Below, in pieces: positions 17,880 through 26,473 of a DNA stretch of 64,000 nucleotides. The position numbers were made by a program, and so were the translations under genes. Source of the stretch: Thaumasiovibrio subtropicus (GTDB taxonomy: Bacteria > Pseudomonadota > Gammaproteobacteria > Enterobacterales > Vibrionaceae); assembly GCF_019703835.1 (NCBI RefSeq), contig NZ_AP023054.1:930001-994000 (forward strand), read 5' to 3'. The first letter of the stretch is position 1, and every line of letters starts with the position of its first letter. Under the pieces are notes generated by a model, which was given only the letters and a program-made list of their open reading frames with translations, made no database searches and had not been told where the DNA came from.

Positions 17880-18007
17880 TTTTGAAGGCTGACTTTACTT
17901 TCTCCTATCAGGATTTACCTGATTTACAATTGGCTTTACGTTGATTGATTCTACGTAGATTGCTTTCCACGTAATTTTAGACCACACCCTTCGGTGTGGT
18001 TTTTTTT
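17880..18007 (+). ncRNA. Candidate small RNA upstream of fadI
   Basis: Inferred from an orphan Rho-independent terminator: the nearest upstream plus-strand gene is more than 3 kb away and separated by several minus-strand genes. The 5' end is a guess. TTGAAG (about 17882) and TATCAG (about 17906) are a possible weak -35/-10 pair, giving an RNA of roughly 90 bases. Alternatives are an unannotated short peptide gene or a terminator guarding fadI from upstream read-through. Confidence 0.33.
17981..18007 (+). terminator. Orphan Rho-independent terminator
   Basis: ACCACACC (17981-17988), tetraloop CTTC, GGTGTGGT (17993-18000), then seven further Ts. The minus strand lacks a T run after the stem, so it acts on plus-strand transcripts. 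Confidence 0.85.
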
Positions 18008-18242
18008 ATCTGCTTTCAGCGTATTAACTAATTTGTAAACAATACTAAATCATTTCGTGACTTTCTAAACCCATTTCCCGCTTTTCTTGATACCTCAGCG
18101 CTTGCCTTGTCTCAGCTGGATGCCAAACGTGCAAAATTCGCTTCTTTAACGGGCAATCTGTCCGCTTGAATTTGATTAATCTGCCGTAGGTCACGGTTTT
18201 TTTAAACGCCCGTTTGAGTTATTTAACAACTTGGTTACAATT

Positions 18243-18259
18243 TGGAGGTCAGACCTGTT
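18243..18259 (+). promoter_or_regulatory. Candidate FadR operator upstream of fadI
   Basis: TGGAGGTCAGACCTGTT matches the FadR consensus AGCTGGTCCGAYNTGTT at 13 of 17 positions, including the whole GGTC-N-GACC core. It lies 18 bases before the fadI GTG, a position that would block transcription. A second FadR-like site lies before fadL. Confidence 0.7.
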
Positions 18260-18277
18260 GCCTTAAAAGGAGGCCGT

Positions 18278-19594
18278 GTGAAGCATTCCCGTCAAGCATT
18301 GAAAACCGCCAGTGGTGATCGTGTTGCCATCGTGCAAGGGCTACGTACCCCCTTTGCTCGCCAATCAACCGCCTATACTGATGTGCCCGCTGTCGACCTA
18401 GGCAAGATGGTGGTCAATGAGCTGTTACAGCGCCACGATATCCCCGCTGGTTTGATTGATCAGGTGGTGTTTGGGCAGGTGATTCAGATGCCTGAAGCGC
18501 CAAATATTGCACGTGAAATAGTGCTTGGCACACAAATGGATGTGGCTACGGATGCCTACAGTGTGACGCGTGCTTGTGCAACGAGTTTTCAAGCGGTGGC
18601 CAATGTGGCCGAGAGTATTTTGTCCGGCACGATTGAATGCGGTATTGCAGGCGGGGCTGACTCCAGTTCTGTGCTTCCTATCGGCGTGTCGAAAAAGTTG
18701 GCCGCGTTGCTGTTGCAACTTTCTAAAGCGAGGAGCCTTAAACAGCGCCTTGCCGTGCTAAGCCAGATTCGCCCTAAAGATTTAGCGCCTGCACCGCCAG
18801 CGGTTGCCGAGTATTCAACTGGCTTGTCGATGGGGCAAACAGCGGAGCAGATGGCGAAAACACACAGCATCTCCCGTCACGATCAAGATGCGCTGGCTCA
18901 TCGCTCTCATCAGCTTGCGGCTCAAGCATGGCGAGATAAATTGCTTGATGATGAGGTGATGGCGGCGTATGTCCCCCCTTTTAACGCGCCCTATCTTAGC
19001 GATAACAATATTCGCCACGATTCTGAATTAGCACAGTATGCCAAATTACGCCCCGCGTTTGACCGACGCCATGGCTCTGTGACAGCCGCCAACGCCACCC
19101 CTTTAACTGATGGTGCGGCGGCGGTGTTGCTGATGCGGGAGGATAAAGCAAAAGCGCTTGGCTATAAGCCTCTCGGGTATCTGCGCGCGTATGCGTTCTC
19201 GGCCATTGGCGTTGAGGTGGATATGTTAATGGGCCCTTCTTACGCCACGCCGATTGCACTTGATAGGGCTGGCGTCTCGTTGAGTGACCTGACCTTAATT
19301 GATATGCACGAGGCGTTTGCGGCTCAAACATTAGCGAACGTGAAAATGTTTGCTAGCAAGCAGTTTGCACAAGAAAAGTTAGGCCGTGCTGAGGCTATCG
19401 GCGAGATAGACATGGATAAGTTTAATGTGCTTGGTGGATCGATTGCTTATGGCCATCCATTTGCAGCGACGGGGGCGCGAATGATTACCCAAACACTTAA
19501 CGAACTGCGCCGTCGTGGTGGAGGACTTGGCTTGACGACCGCTTGTGCAGCTGGTGGCCTTGGGGCAGCGATGATTCTGGAGGTAGAGCAATGA
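18278..19594 (+). CDS. fadI: FadI, 3-ketoacyl-CoA thiolase
   Basis: 438 residues starting at GTG 18278, four bases after a near-perfect AAAAGGAGG. E. coli FadI is 436 residues, so this start fits better than an upstream one. The nucleophilic Cys is in [11 protein letters not shown] (about residue 99), the catalytic His in [14 protein letters not shown], and the second Cys in [13 protein letters not shown]. It cleaves 3-ketoacyl-CoA to acetyl-CoA and shortened acyl-CoA, as the beta subunit of the anaerobic-type fatty acid oxidation complex. Overlaps fadJ by four bases. Confidence 0.95.
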   Translation: MKHSRQALKTASGDRVAIVQGLRTPFARQSTAYTDVPAVDLGKMVVNELLQRHDIPAGLIDQVVFGQVIQMPEAPNIAREIVLGTQMDVATDAYSVTRACATSFQAVANVAESILSGTIECGIAGGADSSSVLPIGVSKKLAALLLQLSKARSLKQRLAVLSQIRPKDLAPAPPAVAEYSTGLSMGQTAEQMAKTHSISRHDQDALAHRSHQLAAQAWRDKLLDDEVMAAYVPPFNAPYLSDNNIRHDSELAQYAKLRPAFDRRHGSVTAANATPLTDGAAAVLLMREDKAKALGYKPLGYLRAYAFSAIGVEVDMLMGPSYATPIALDRAGVSLSDLTLIDMHEAFAAQTLANVKMFASKQFAQEKLGRAEAIGEIDMDKFNVLGGSIAYGHPFAATGARMITQTLNELRRRGGGLGLTTACAAGGLGAAMILEVEQ

Positions 19595-21714
19595 GTGCAA
19601 CTGAGCAAGCAAACGTGTTTGATTGGAGACTGGATGACGACGGCATCGCTTGGATCTGTTTTGACGTTCCCAATGAGAAAATGAATACTCTGCAAGCCGA
19701 ATTCGTCACAGAGATTGAAGCGCTATTAGATGACCTTGGCACTTCATCACCTAATGGGGCGGTGTTCTATTCCGGGAAGCCTGACAACTTCATTGCGGGT
19801 GCGGACATTCGCATGTTAGACCGCTGTGAAACCGCGGCTCAAGGCCAGCACATTGTCGAGTCTGGGCAGAAAATTTTTGACCGAATCGAAGCGCTACCCT
19901 ATCCAGTCGTCGCGGCCATTCATGGGCCTTGCTTAGGAGGTGGGTTGGAACTAGCGATGGCCTGTCATTTCCGGGTTTGCAGTGATGATGATAAAACCCG
20001 CCTAGGGCTACCAGAAGTACAACTGGGATTGTTACCGGGTTCTGGCGGTACTCAACGTTTACCGCAACTGGTTGGCATTAGTACGGCATTGGATATGCTG
20101 CTGACAGGTAAGCAATTACGGGCGAAAAAAGCAAAGAAGGTGGGGTTAGTTGATGAATGCGTGCCGCAAACCATCTTGCATACCGTGGCTAAGCAGTTGG
20201 CGACGGGTGCCAAACGGACGAAAAAGAGAGGGTTCAAAGAGCGATTGCTAAGCGGTAACCCACTAGGGCGATCAGTGGTGTTTGATCAAGCACGAAAAAG
20301 TGTGCTGAAGAAAACACGCGGTAACTACCCAGCGCCGGAAGCGATTTTAGAGGTGGTGAAAGAAGGATTAGAACATGGCTATCAAGCGGGCTTGAAAGCC
20401 GAGTCACGTGCGTTTGGTGAGCTTGTTGTCACGCCTGAATCCCGAGCGTTAAGAGGTATTTTCTTCGCGACCACAGCGATGAAAAAAGACCCAGGAGCCG
20501 AGGCAAAACCACAAGCGGTTGAGCGTGTTGCCGTATTAGGCGGGGGATTGATGGGAGGAGGTATCGCCCATGTCACCGCGGCAAAGGCCAAACTTCCTGT
20601 GCGGATAAAAGATATTCATCCAGAAGGCATCAATAATGCGCTTGGCTATCACTACAAGCTTTTAGATAAGCGCCGTAAGAAGCGCATTTTATCGCGCGCT
20701 GAGGTGCAAAAACTAATGCATCAAGTGAGTGGTGACCTTGAGTATCGAGGGTTTAAACAAGCCAATGTTGTTATTGAAGCCGTGTTCGAAGACCTGACTT
20801 TGAAGCAGCAGATGGTCGCTGACATAGAAGCGACGATGATGGAAGAGACAATCTTTGCTTCGAATACCTCATCAATCCCAATCAGCGACATTGCAGCAAA
20901 GGCCAGTCGGCCAGAAAATGTTATTGGACTGCACTATTTTAGTCCGGTTGAGAAGATGCCACTGGCTGAAATTATTCCGCACCAAGGCACATCGGCGCAA
21001 ACTATCGCCACCACTGTTGCACTGGCTAAAAAGCAGGGTAAAACGGCGATTGTGGTCAAAGACAGTGCGGGTTTTTATGTCAATCGAATATTGGCACCTT
21101 ATATGAACGAGGCGGCATTGATGTTGCTTGAAGGAGAGCCGATTGAACACCTTGATGAGGCTTTGGTCGACTTTGGCATGCCTGTTGGGCCGATCACGTT
21201 ACTTGATGAAGTCGGTATCGATATTGGCGCGAAAATTAGCCCCATTTTGACTGAGGCACTGGGTGAGCGCTTTCGTTCCCCACCTCTGTTTGACACCTTG
21301 CTACAGGATGGCCGAAAAGGGCGCAAAAGTAACAAAGGTTTCTATTCCTACAAAGGGAAAAAGAAGTCCGTGGATAAGTCCGTCTATCCGCTGCTATCGA
21401 TATCACCGCAATCGATTCTGAACGCTGACGATATCGCCAAGCGCGCTGTCTATATGATGCTGAATGAAGCAGCGCGGTGTTTTGATGAAGGCGTTATCAG
21501 CTCTGCGCGAGATGGTGATATTGGCGCCATTTTCGGTATTGGCTTTCCCCCTTTCCTTGGTGGGCCGTTCCACTACATGGATAACATGGGGATCAATGAA
21601 ATGGTTGTTGAACTACAAGTGTTAGCCAACAAATACGGAGAGCGGTTTGCGCCATGCCAGTGTCTGGTTACGATGGCAGAAGCGGGGGAAACGTTCCACT
21701 CCCGTTCGCAATAG
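19591..21714 (+). CDS. fadJ: FadJ, multifunctional fatty acid oxidation alpha subunit
   Basis: 707 residues (E. coli 714). The N-terminal enoyl-CoA hydratase domain shows [28 protein letters not shown] and [20 protein letters not shown]. The NAD-dependent 3-hydroxyacyl-CoA dehydrogenase domain begins at about residue 310 with [15 protein letters not shown] and includes [15 protein letters not shown]. It makes 3-ketoacyl-CoA from enoyl-CoA for FadI. ATG 19591 overlaps the fadI stop (ATGAG) and is preferred over an earlier in-frame ATG inside fadI. Confidence 0.96.
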   Translation: MSATEQANVFDWRLDDDGIAWICFDVPNEKMNTLQAEFVTEIEALLDDLGTSSPNGAVFYSGKPDNFIAGADIRMLDRCETAAQGQHIVESGQKIFDRIEALPYPVVAAIHGPCLGGGLELAMACHFRVCSDDDKTRLGLPEVQLGLLPGSGGTQRLPQLVGISTALDMLLTGKQLRAKKAKKVGLVDECVPQTILHTVAKQLATGAKRTKKRGFKERLLSGNPLGRSVVFDQARKSVLKKTRGNYPAPEAILEVVKEGLEHGYQAGLKAESRAFGELVVTPESRALRGIFFATTAMKKDPGAEAKPQAVERVAVLGGGLMGGGIAHVTAAKAKLPVRIKDIHPEGINNALGYHYKLLDKRRKKRILSRAEVQKLMHQVSGDLEYRGFKQANVVIEAVFEDLTLKQQMVADIEATMMEETIFASNTSSIPISDIAAKASRPENVIGLHYFSPVEKMPLAEIIPHQGTSAQTIATTVALAKKQGKTAIVVKDSAGFYVNRILAPYMNEAALMLLEGEPIEHLDEALVDFGMPVGPITLLDEVGIDIGAKISPILTEALGERFRSPPLFDTLLQDGRKGRKSNKGFYSYKGKKKSVDKSVYPLLSISPQSILNADDIAKRAVYMMLNEAARCFDEGVISSARDGDIGAIFGIGFPPFLGGPFHYMDNMGINEMVVELQVLANKYGERFAPCQCLVTMAEAGETFHSRSQ

Positions 21715-21736
21715 AACACTAACGGCGCAGATAGTG

Positions 21737-21925
21737 TTATGAAAACAACCCATTGAGTGCATCAAGCTCGGCATCCGTGAGCAGTGCAGCGCCATTTCGT
21801 GTAGGGTAACGAAGATGACGCGCACTGCTGTTTTCCATCAGCGAGTTGAGCAGTTGGCGGCGTTGCTGCTCATTGAGCTTAGGGAGGATTTTCTGCAGTT
21901 GATGAAATTCGTGTTCACTCATCAT
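21737..21925 (-). CDS. Small uncharacterised protein, paralogue of the next small gene
   Basis: 62 residues, acidic, no signal peptide. Pattern: FHQLQKILPKLNEQQRRQLL, then a variable middle with basic residues, and the end LLTDAELDALNGLF. The protein encoded at 22187-22369 has the same plan (FLQLIETIEQLSPSMSKQQR... LLSEAERDAIQRLF), so the pair is probably a duplication. The start follows a poor ribosome site. A short hairpin (21715-21738) lies across its stop and the fadJ end. Function unknown. The N-terminal helix resembles the leader segment seen in front of some transposase zinc ribbons, but no transposase is here. Confidence 0.62.
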   Translation of the reverse strand: MMSEHEFHQLQKILPKLNEQQRRQLLNSLMENSSARHLRYPTRNGAALLTDAELDALNGLFS

Positions 21926-22186
21926 GGTTGTCTTTTATGAATTTGGATGATTATTTTATTGATGATTCGTCAATAAATTGTCAGAAGATCGTCAAAAACA
22001 TTGATTCACTGAGCATATCTGGATACGCCTCGCAAAGGGTATGGTTAAAGTGTGAGTTGTTTCATCTCGATATCGCATTAACCTGAGTAAAAAGGTCACG
22101 ATGGTCGATTAAGGCGTATTAGCTTGCACAGTCTTAAGGTGTGTAATTTAAGCCACAATGTGTGCTTCGGGCCTTGACGTGCAAAC

Positions 22187-22369
22187 TTAGGTAAACAAGC
22201 GCTGAATCGCGTCGCGCTCCGCCTCGGAAAGCAACGCACGAGCGGAGAGTCGGGTTGATGAGGTGTTACTGCGTAGTTGAGTAATTAAGGTCTGGCGTTG
22301 TTGCTTGCTCATTGAAGGTGATAACTGCTCAATGGTTTCAATCAGCTGCAAGAAGTCTTTGTCTTTCAT
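22187..22369 (-). CDS. Small uncharacterised protein, paralogue of the previous small gene
   Basis: 60 residues, preceded by AGAGGAAACGAG, a good ribosome site. It begins KDKDFLQLIETIEQLSPSM and ends SARALLSEAERDAIQRLFT. It aligns end to end with the 62-residue protein at 21737-21925 in pattern: hydrophobic heptads, QQR, Thr/Ser-Arg middle, and L-L-x-E/D-A-E-x-D-A-x-x-x-L-F at the C-terminus. No known function. The 261 bases between the two genes show no other coding sequence. Confidence 0.65.
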   Translation of the reverse strand: MKDKDFLQLIETIEQLSPSMSKQQRQTLITQLRSNTSSTRLSARALLSEAERDAIQRLFT

Positions 22370-22571
22370 CTCGTTTCCTCTCGATACGCCTGATTAAGTT
22401 CACCACGATGCTGGATAAATTGTATACGCCATCACGCGGGGATAAGTATCAGTTTTCTGTGTTAATTTGAGTCATTCTGTCAGTTTTTGTCATGTTAAGG
22501 TGTGCGATTTGCACGCTGTTCATTTTTGAGTATAAAGCAGGTAGTCTGAACAAAAACCGAACAGGAACTAG

Positions 22572-23153
22572 GTGGTGATGAGAATTGCAGTACTACGTCA
22601 TGGCAGACCACAGTTAGATTTGGATGCAATAAAGAACACTCGTTATTCTGCGAGAGACTTTGGGTGCATCGTGGCCCAGTATGAAGATTCGCCATTGGCA
22701 TTAGACTCTTTTGCCCCGAAAGCGGTGATGGAGAAGGCCAAGTCGTTTTCCATTATTGTTAGCAGTGATCTACTGCGAGGTATCGAATCAGCTCGTCAAT
22801 TCACTGTAAACAACATCCACTTAGTGGATGCAAGATTTCGAGAAGCGGGTATGCCCTATTTCAACTTGAGATGGCCGAAGCTCACGTTGCTACAATGGTC
22901 TATTTTTTTCCGATTGTTCTGATTAGTAGGCTTTTCTCGTCGTGGTGAAGCACTCAAATGCACCAAGCAACGCGCTGAAGAAGGTGCTGATGTGTTGATC
23001 GACATGGTGAAGAACGAAGGTGATGTTCTACTGGTCGGACATGGTATTTTTAATCGCGTATTGGCCGGCGCATTGAAGCGACGTGGGTGGCACAGTGTAG
23101 GTAAGGTAGGGAAGGGATATTGGGAGTATGTTGAATATGAATATCGCGGGTAA
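22572..23153 (+). pseudogene. Histidine phosphatase family gene interrupted by an in-frame TGA
   Basis: The first part (from GTG 22572 or ATG 22578) has the phosphatase signature VLRHGRPQLD and a SSDLLRGIESARQF segment. The same frame runs into TGA at 22920-22922 after WSIFFRLF. Past the stop, the same frame continues without shift as LVGFSRRGEALKCTKQRAEE and then LLVGHGIFNRVLAGALKRRGW, which contains the second catalytic His, ending at TAA 23151-23153. The whole is 194 codons, a normal length. A single TGG-to-TGA change (Trp to stop) would explain it. The 116-residue product would lack the second His and be inactive. Sequencing error is possible. Six bases before the HAD-IB gene. Confidence 0.8.
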
Positions 23154-23159
23154 CGGTTA

Positions 23160-23759
23160 ATGTCAAAGAACCTAGCACTGTTTGATTTTGATGGGACGAT
23201 AACCCATGCCGACTGTTTCACCCGGTTTGTTTTTTTCGCTGCCACGCCTTGGCGTTTATTGCTAGGTGCACCATGCTTGATACTGGCGTTTTTGTTGTAT
23301 AAAGCAGGTGTGTTACCCGCGTCAAAAACACGGCCGCTGGTGGCTTGGGTTCTATTCTGGCGACGCGAAGCAGTCGAGGTAATGGAGCTGGGCGCGCGCT
23401 TTGCGAACGAGGTGTTGCCTGCGGTTATCCGAGATGAGGCTAAGGAAAGATTGGATTGGCATCGCCAGCAAGGGGATCGCATTGTGGTGGTCTCGGCATC
23501 GTTGAACCCTTATCTATCCGTTTGGTGTCATCAACAAAGCGTGGAGTTGCTTTGCAGTGAGTTGGCTGTCAATGGTCAAAGGCTGACTGGGCGCTATGTG
23601 GATGGGGATTGTAGTTTAGTGAATAAAGTTAGGCGTATTCAGCAACATCTTGATCTAGAGGATTTTTCGACAGTGTATGCCTATGGCGATACGCACGAAG
23701 ACTTTCCTATGTTGGCGCTTGCCGATCAAGGTTGGTATCAGTGGCAACGTCACAATTAA
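23160..23759 (+). CDS. HAD-IB family phosphatase
   Basis: 199 residues. Motif I DFDGTITHAD (residues 9-18) carries the nucleophilic Asp, motif II is VVSASLNPYL (about 110) and motif III/IV YGDTHEDFPML (about 177). A hydrophobic stretch (WRLLLGAPCLILAFLLYKAGVL) forms the cap, as in the PgpC/SerB-like HAD-IB subgroup. The substrate cannot be told; phosphatidylglycerophosphate or a small phosphomonoester are possibilities. Likely co-transcribed with the interrupted histidine-phosphatase gene just upstream. Confidence 0.85.
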   Translation: MSKNLALFDFDGTITHADCFTRFVFFAATPWRLLLGAPCLILAFLLYKAGVLPASKTRPLVAWVLFWRREAVEVMELGARFANEVLPAVIRDEAKERLDWHRQQGDRIVVVSASLNPYLSVWCHQQSVELLCSELAVNGQRLTGRYVDGDCSLVNKVRRIQQHLDLEDFSTVYAYGDTHEDFPMLALADQGWYQWQRHN

Positions 23760-23761
23760 AG

Positions 23762-23787
23762 CAACGCTCTGCAGTACCAGAGCGTTG
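23762..23787 (+). terminator. Perfect 10-bp inverted repeat after the HAD-IB gene
   Basis: CAACGCTCTG (23762-23771), six-base loop, CAGAGCGTTG (23778-23787). It follows the stop codon by two bases but lacks a T run, so it may stabilise the mRNA end rather than terminate. Confidence 0.45.
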
Positions 23788-23847
23788 GAGTGGTGTAGGA
23801 CTCAACGGGCTCGGGGTGCGATACGCGTTGAGCCTGTATGGCTGTCA

Positions 23848-24291
23848 CTAGTGAATTTGGAATCGGGCAATTAACTCACAGTGGCTGTAATGATTGAAGT
23901 TTTCCACTTGTTTGGCGATCTGAGGATCGGGGTGGCGCTTCAAAAAGCTGACTAAAGCGGCCTTACAGCAGCCTAAAGAAGAGATGAACGCATCACACTT
24001 TTTGTTCGGGCATTGAGGCAGTAGGTTCAACACGTGTTCTGATGCCAGCTGTAAGTACTTCAATTCATCATCATGCTCACCGACCTTTCGCCAAAATGCA
24101 GCAAGGTTGTGGCAAGAAGCAATGCGAATGGTCAGAAGCATTTCAAGATCATCTTGTGCTTCCGCCGCCGCATTTAAAGCTTCAGCTTCAGATAAAGCCA
24201 GTTGATAATGCACTATTGAGAGCATCGGGCGTTGATTACGTTCCTCTTCTATCGCACGCATCGTGTGCGCTTCCCAGCGTGAGACGTCCAT
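23848..24291 (-). CDS. DUF2753-like protein downstream of sodA
   Basis: 147 residues, no signal peptide. It is helical with a TPR-like look (YQLALSEAEALNAAAEAQDDLEMLL; KYLQLASEHVLNLLPQC) and a Cys-rich stretch (CPNKKCDAF, LGCCKAAL). ATG 24291 follows GAAGGAGTTAAA and is 13 bases after the sodA stop, so the two are probably co-transcribed. I recall the same gene after sodA-type genes in Vibrio, filed as DUF2753. Function unknown. The Cys cluster could bind metal or respond to oxidants; that is inference. Confidence 0.72.
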   Translation of the reverse strand: MDVSRWEAHTMRAIEEERNQRPMLSIVHYQLALSEAEALNAAAEAQDDLEMLLTIRIASCHNLAAFWRKVGEHDDELKYLQLASEHVLNLLPQCPNKKCDAFISSLGCCKAALVSFLKRHPDPQIAKQVENFNHYSHCELIARFQIH

Positions 24292-24304
24292 TTTAACTCC
24301 TTCG

Positions 24305-24928
24305 TTACGCTTTCTGAGTCGCGAGCAATACGGATTGGTAGTGCTCGCTGACCTGAGCCCAATCCACCACTTGCCACCACGCGTCAATATAGTCAGGACG
24401 GCGGTTTTGGTAGCTAAGGTAGTAGGCGTGTTCCCAAATATCCAATGCCAAGATTGGTTCACCCTGTACCTCAGCAACATCCATTAATGGGTTGTCTTGA
24501 TTAATGGTAGACGTGATTTCCAATCGACCTTCAGTGACAATCAACCAGACAAAGCCAGAACCAAAGTGGGTTGCTGCTGCGTCTGAGAATGCCTGTTTAA
24601 ATTGCTCGAAGCTGCCAAAATGGCGAGTAATCGCTTCGGCTAGAATTCCGCTGGGTTGGCCGCCACCTTGTGGAGACATGCAACGCCAAAACAAGTTGTG
24701 ATTAAAGAAGCCACCACCATGGTTGCGAATCGCGCCTGGTAACGTGGAGACTTTCTCAAACAACGTGTGTAGAGACTCACCATTGATGTCGGTATCTGTT
24801 ATTGCTGCGATGAACTTGTCATAGTAAGTGCGGTGGTGTTTGCTGTAGTGCACTTCCATTGTCTTTGCATCGATATGTGGTTCTAGAGCGTCATACGCGT
24901 ATGGCAGCTCTGGAAATTGATAGGCCAT
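24305..24928 (-). CDS. sodA: SodA, manganese-type superoxide dismutase
   Basis: 207 residues from ATG 24928 (TTACCTCC on the plus strand gives GGAGGTAA before it). Metal ligands: His in HYSKHHRTYY, His in FFNHNLFW, Asp in LDIWEHAYYLSYQNRRPDY and His in the same WEHAYY. The GGGFFNHNLFW and NQDNPLM stretches resemble Mn-type SodA more than Fe-type SodB. It dismutates superoxide in the cytoplasm. A Fur-type dyad lies 21-50 bases upstream, so it should be induced when iron is scarce, as in E. coli. Metal specificity is inferred. Confidence 0.9.
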   Translation of the reverse strand: MAYQFPELPYAYDALEPHIDAKTMEVHYSKHHRTYYDKFIAAITDTDINGESLHTLFEKVSTLPGAIRNHGGGFFNHNLFWRCMSPQGGGQPSGILAEAITRHFGSFEQFKQAFSDAAATHFGSGFVWLIVTEGRLEITSTINQDNPLMDVAEVQGEPILALDIWEHAYYLSYQNRRPDYIDAWWQVVDWAQVSEHYQSVLLATQKA

Positions 24929-24948
24929 TGTTACCTCCATTGAATAGT

Positions 24949-24978
24949 GATAACCATTATTAAATGATAATGGTTATC
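24949..24978 (-). promoter_or_regulatory. Fur-type box and extended dyad upstream of sodA
   Basis: TGATAATGGTTATCGTT (24965-24981) matches the Fur box core at about 14 of 17 positions. It forms a longer near-perfect dyad with GATAACCATTATT (24949-24961), so two overlapping Fur sites are likely. Confidence 0.72.
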
Positions 24979-25064
24979 GTTTCAACCATGAGGTTTGTGT
25001 GAATATTCAACACCTGAGGCAAGATCGCAATTTTATTGGCCTACGGTCTGCACCTTAACTTGAC

Positions 25065-25505
25065 CTATTCGATGATATTACCCTCATTTAACAACGCGAT
25101 GAGTTTCGCCACTCGCTTTCTGTTGACGCCAAAATCGGAGTAACCGACGCGTGACTCTGAACGCAGTACAAGTTGTTGCCCGTCGAGGCGTATCTCGAGA
25201 TCATCGACAAACCGGAACACATTACTGGTACAGGTGATATGTAAGTATTCACTTTCTTTGTGGGCGAGTTTTGCACCCGGTAACGTTAAAGCGATAGCTT
25301 CAATGTCCGCTAGAACTGTCCCTGCTTTTACCTCAATAGGAGCGACAGCATATTTTTCGCGGTTATCGACACTCGCCACACAGTTGGGCTTGTCACCACA
25401 GGGTAAATCGACCTTTTTTGTCCATTGTTCATTTTTCACGGCGACCTCCTTGCTGCAAGCAGTAAGGGCGACGATCAAAGTGAGCAAAGTGAGCTTTTTG
25501 CACAT
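25065..25505 (-). CDS. DUF1499 lipoprotein
   Basis: 146 residues from ATG 25505 (AAAAGGAACATC before it). Lipoprotein signal MCKKLTLLTLIVALTAC with lipobox LTAC. The motif LPCGDKPNCVASVDNREKYAV is the DUF1499 hallmark, and YLHITCTSNVFRFVDDLEIRL matches the family core. Function unknown; outer- or inner-membrane anchored in the periplasm. It lies between sodA and the sit operon, in the same direction, with only 56 bases to sitD, so it may be the last gene of that operon. Confidence 0.82.
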   Translation of the reverse strand: MCKKLTLLTLIVALTACSKEVAVKNEQWTKKVDLPCGDKPNCVASVDNREKYAVAPIEVKAGTVLADIEAIALTLPGAKLAHKESEYLHITCTSNVFRFVDDLEIRLDGQQLVLRSESRVGYSDFGVNRKRVAKLIALLNEGNIIE

Positions 25506-25561
25506 GATGTTCCTTTTGGGTGTTTTTATAGTGGCCAAACGCGTGAATGCGCATGGTCTGA

Positions 25562-26473
25562 CTAACCCAGTTTATACTCACTTTTACTCTGTTTGGATTG
25601 CTGATTACGTGCTTGGCCGTGTGTGAGTGATTTTTTTTCGAGCAGTTTGATCAAGATGCCTGATAGAGACAGGCGTTGATAGCCCAATGCCAAACAAAAA
25701 AGCGCCGTTTGCACCAATACGATAGTAGGCCCTGTCGCCGCATCTAGATGAAAGCTAAGAACAATACCAAGCGTGACCGCGATGATTGCTGAGCTGACTG
25801 CGATAAATTGCATTGAAGCAAAGCGCCGACATAGGAGCTGTGCCGTGAGTCCCGGCGCAACCAACATCGCCACGACCAGAACAACCCCAACGGCCTGCAT
25901 CGCGGCGACAATGGCACTGGCGAGGATAACCAAAAAGCCGTAGTGCAACAGACTAGTGTTAAGTCCGATGCTTTTGGCATGCACATTATCAAAGCACCAA
26001 CACATAATGTCTTTACCTTTGAGCGCGATGATAAGGACAGTCACGACCGCAGTCAGGATAACGGTTAGCAGGGTTTTCGCGGGAATACCCATCAAATTAC
26101 CAAACAGAATGTGTTGCAGATGTTGGTCGGTATCAATAACGCTAAACAAGATCAGTCCAAGACTGAACAAGCCCGTGAACATGATCCCCATTGCAGTATC
26201 TTCTTTGATGCGACTGTGGTTTTTAACGAAACCTGTCAACAATGCGCAACTGAGACCGGATAGTACAGCCCCAATAGCGAGCGGAATGCCAAGGACTGCG
26301 GCAAGCACAACCCCCGGCAATACGGCGTGAGAGATAGCATCGCCCATCATCGCCCACCCCTTGAGAACGAGGTAGCAAGAGAGCAGGGCGCAGACGATGG
26401 CGGTTGCGATGGCGGCAATTAAGGCATCTTGCATAAAGGGAAAACTGAACGGTGTAATCAGCCATTCATTCAT
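25562..26473 (-). CDS. sitD: SitD-like permease of a Mn/Fe ABC transporter
   Basis: 303 residues with eight or so membrane segments, ABC-3 (ZnuB/MntB/SitD) family. Conserved stretches are GWAMMGDAISHAVLPGVVLAAVLGIPLAIGA and VVLVVAMLVAPGLTAQLLC. It is the second permease of the operon and overlaps sitC by four bases. The C-terminal tail is polar (SLTHGQARNQQSKQSKSE). Forms the membrane channel with SitC. Confidence 0.87.
   Translation of the reverse strand: MNEWLITPFSFPFMQDALIAAIATAIVCALLSCYLVLKGWAMMGDAISHAVLPGVVLAAVLGIPLAIGAVLSGLSCALLTGFVKNHSRIKEDTAMGIMFTGLFSLGLILFSVIDTDQHLQHILFGNLMGIPAKTLLTVILTAVVTVLIIALKGKDIMCWCFDNVHAKSIGLNTSLLHYGFLVILASAIVAAMQAVGVVLVVAMLVAPGLTAQLLCRRFASMQFIAVSSAIIAVTLGIVLSFHLDAATGPTIVLVQTALFCLALGYQRLSLSGILIKLLEKKSLTHGQARNQQSKQSKSEYKLG

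Larger units (their letters stand above)
17673..18277. other. 600-bp gene-free region between the sigma gene and fadI
   Basis: Holds the divergent promoters of the sigma operon and fadI, a textbook plus-strand terminator with no gene in front of it (17981-18007), and a FadR-like operator (18243-18259). No coding sequence was recognised. The stretch 17935-17980 repeats TACGT and GATTG-type words. Confidence 0.6.

Noticed and set aside
22856..23482. 208-codon frame on the minus strand
   Set aside because: Antisense to the interrupted phosphatase and the HAD-IB gene, which have clear motifs; the frame has none.
24292..24480. Upstream extension of the DUF2753 gene
   Set aside because: Runs into sodA coding sequence; ATG 24291 with GAAGGAG fits as the start.
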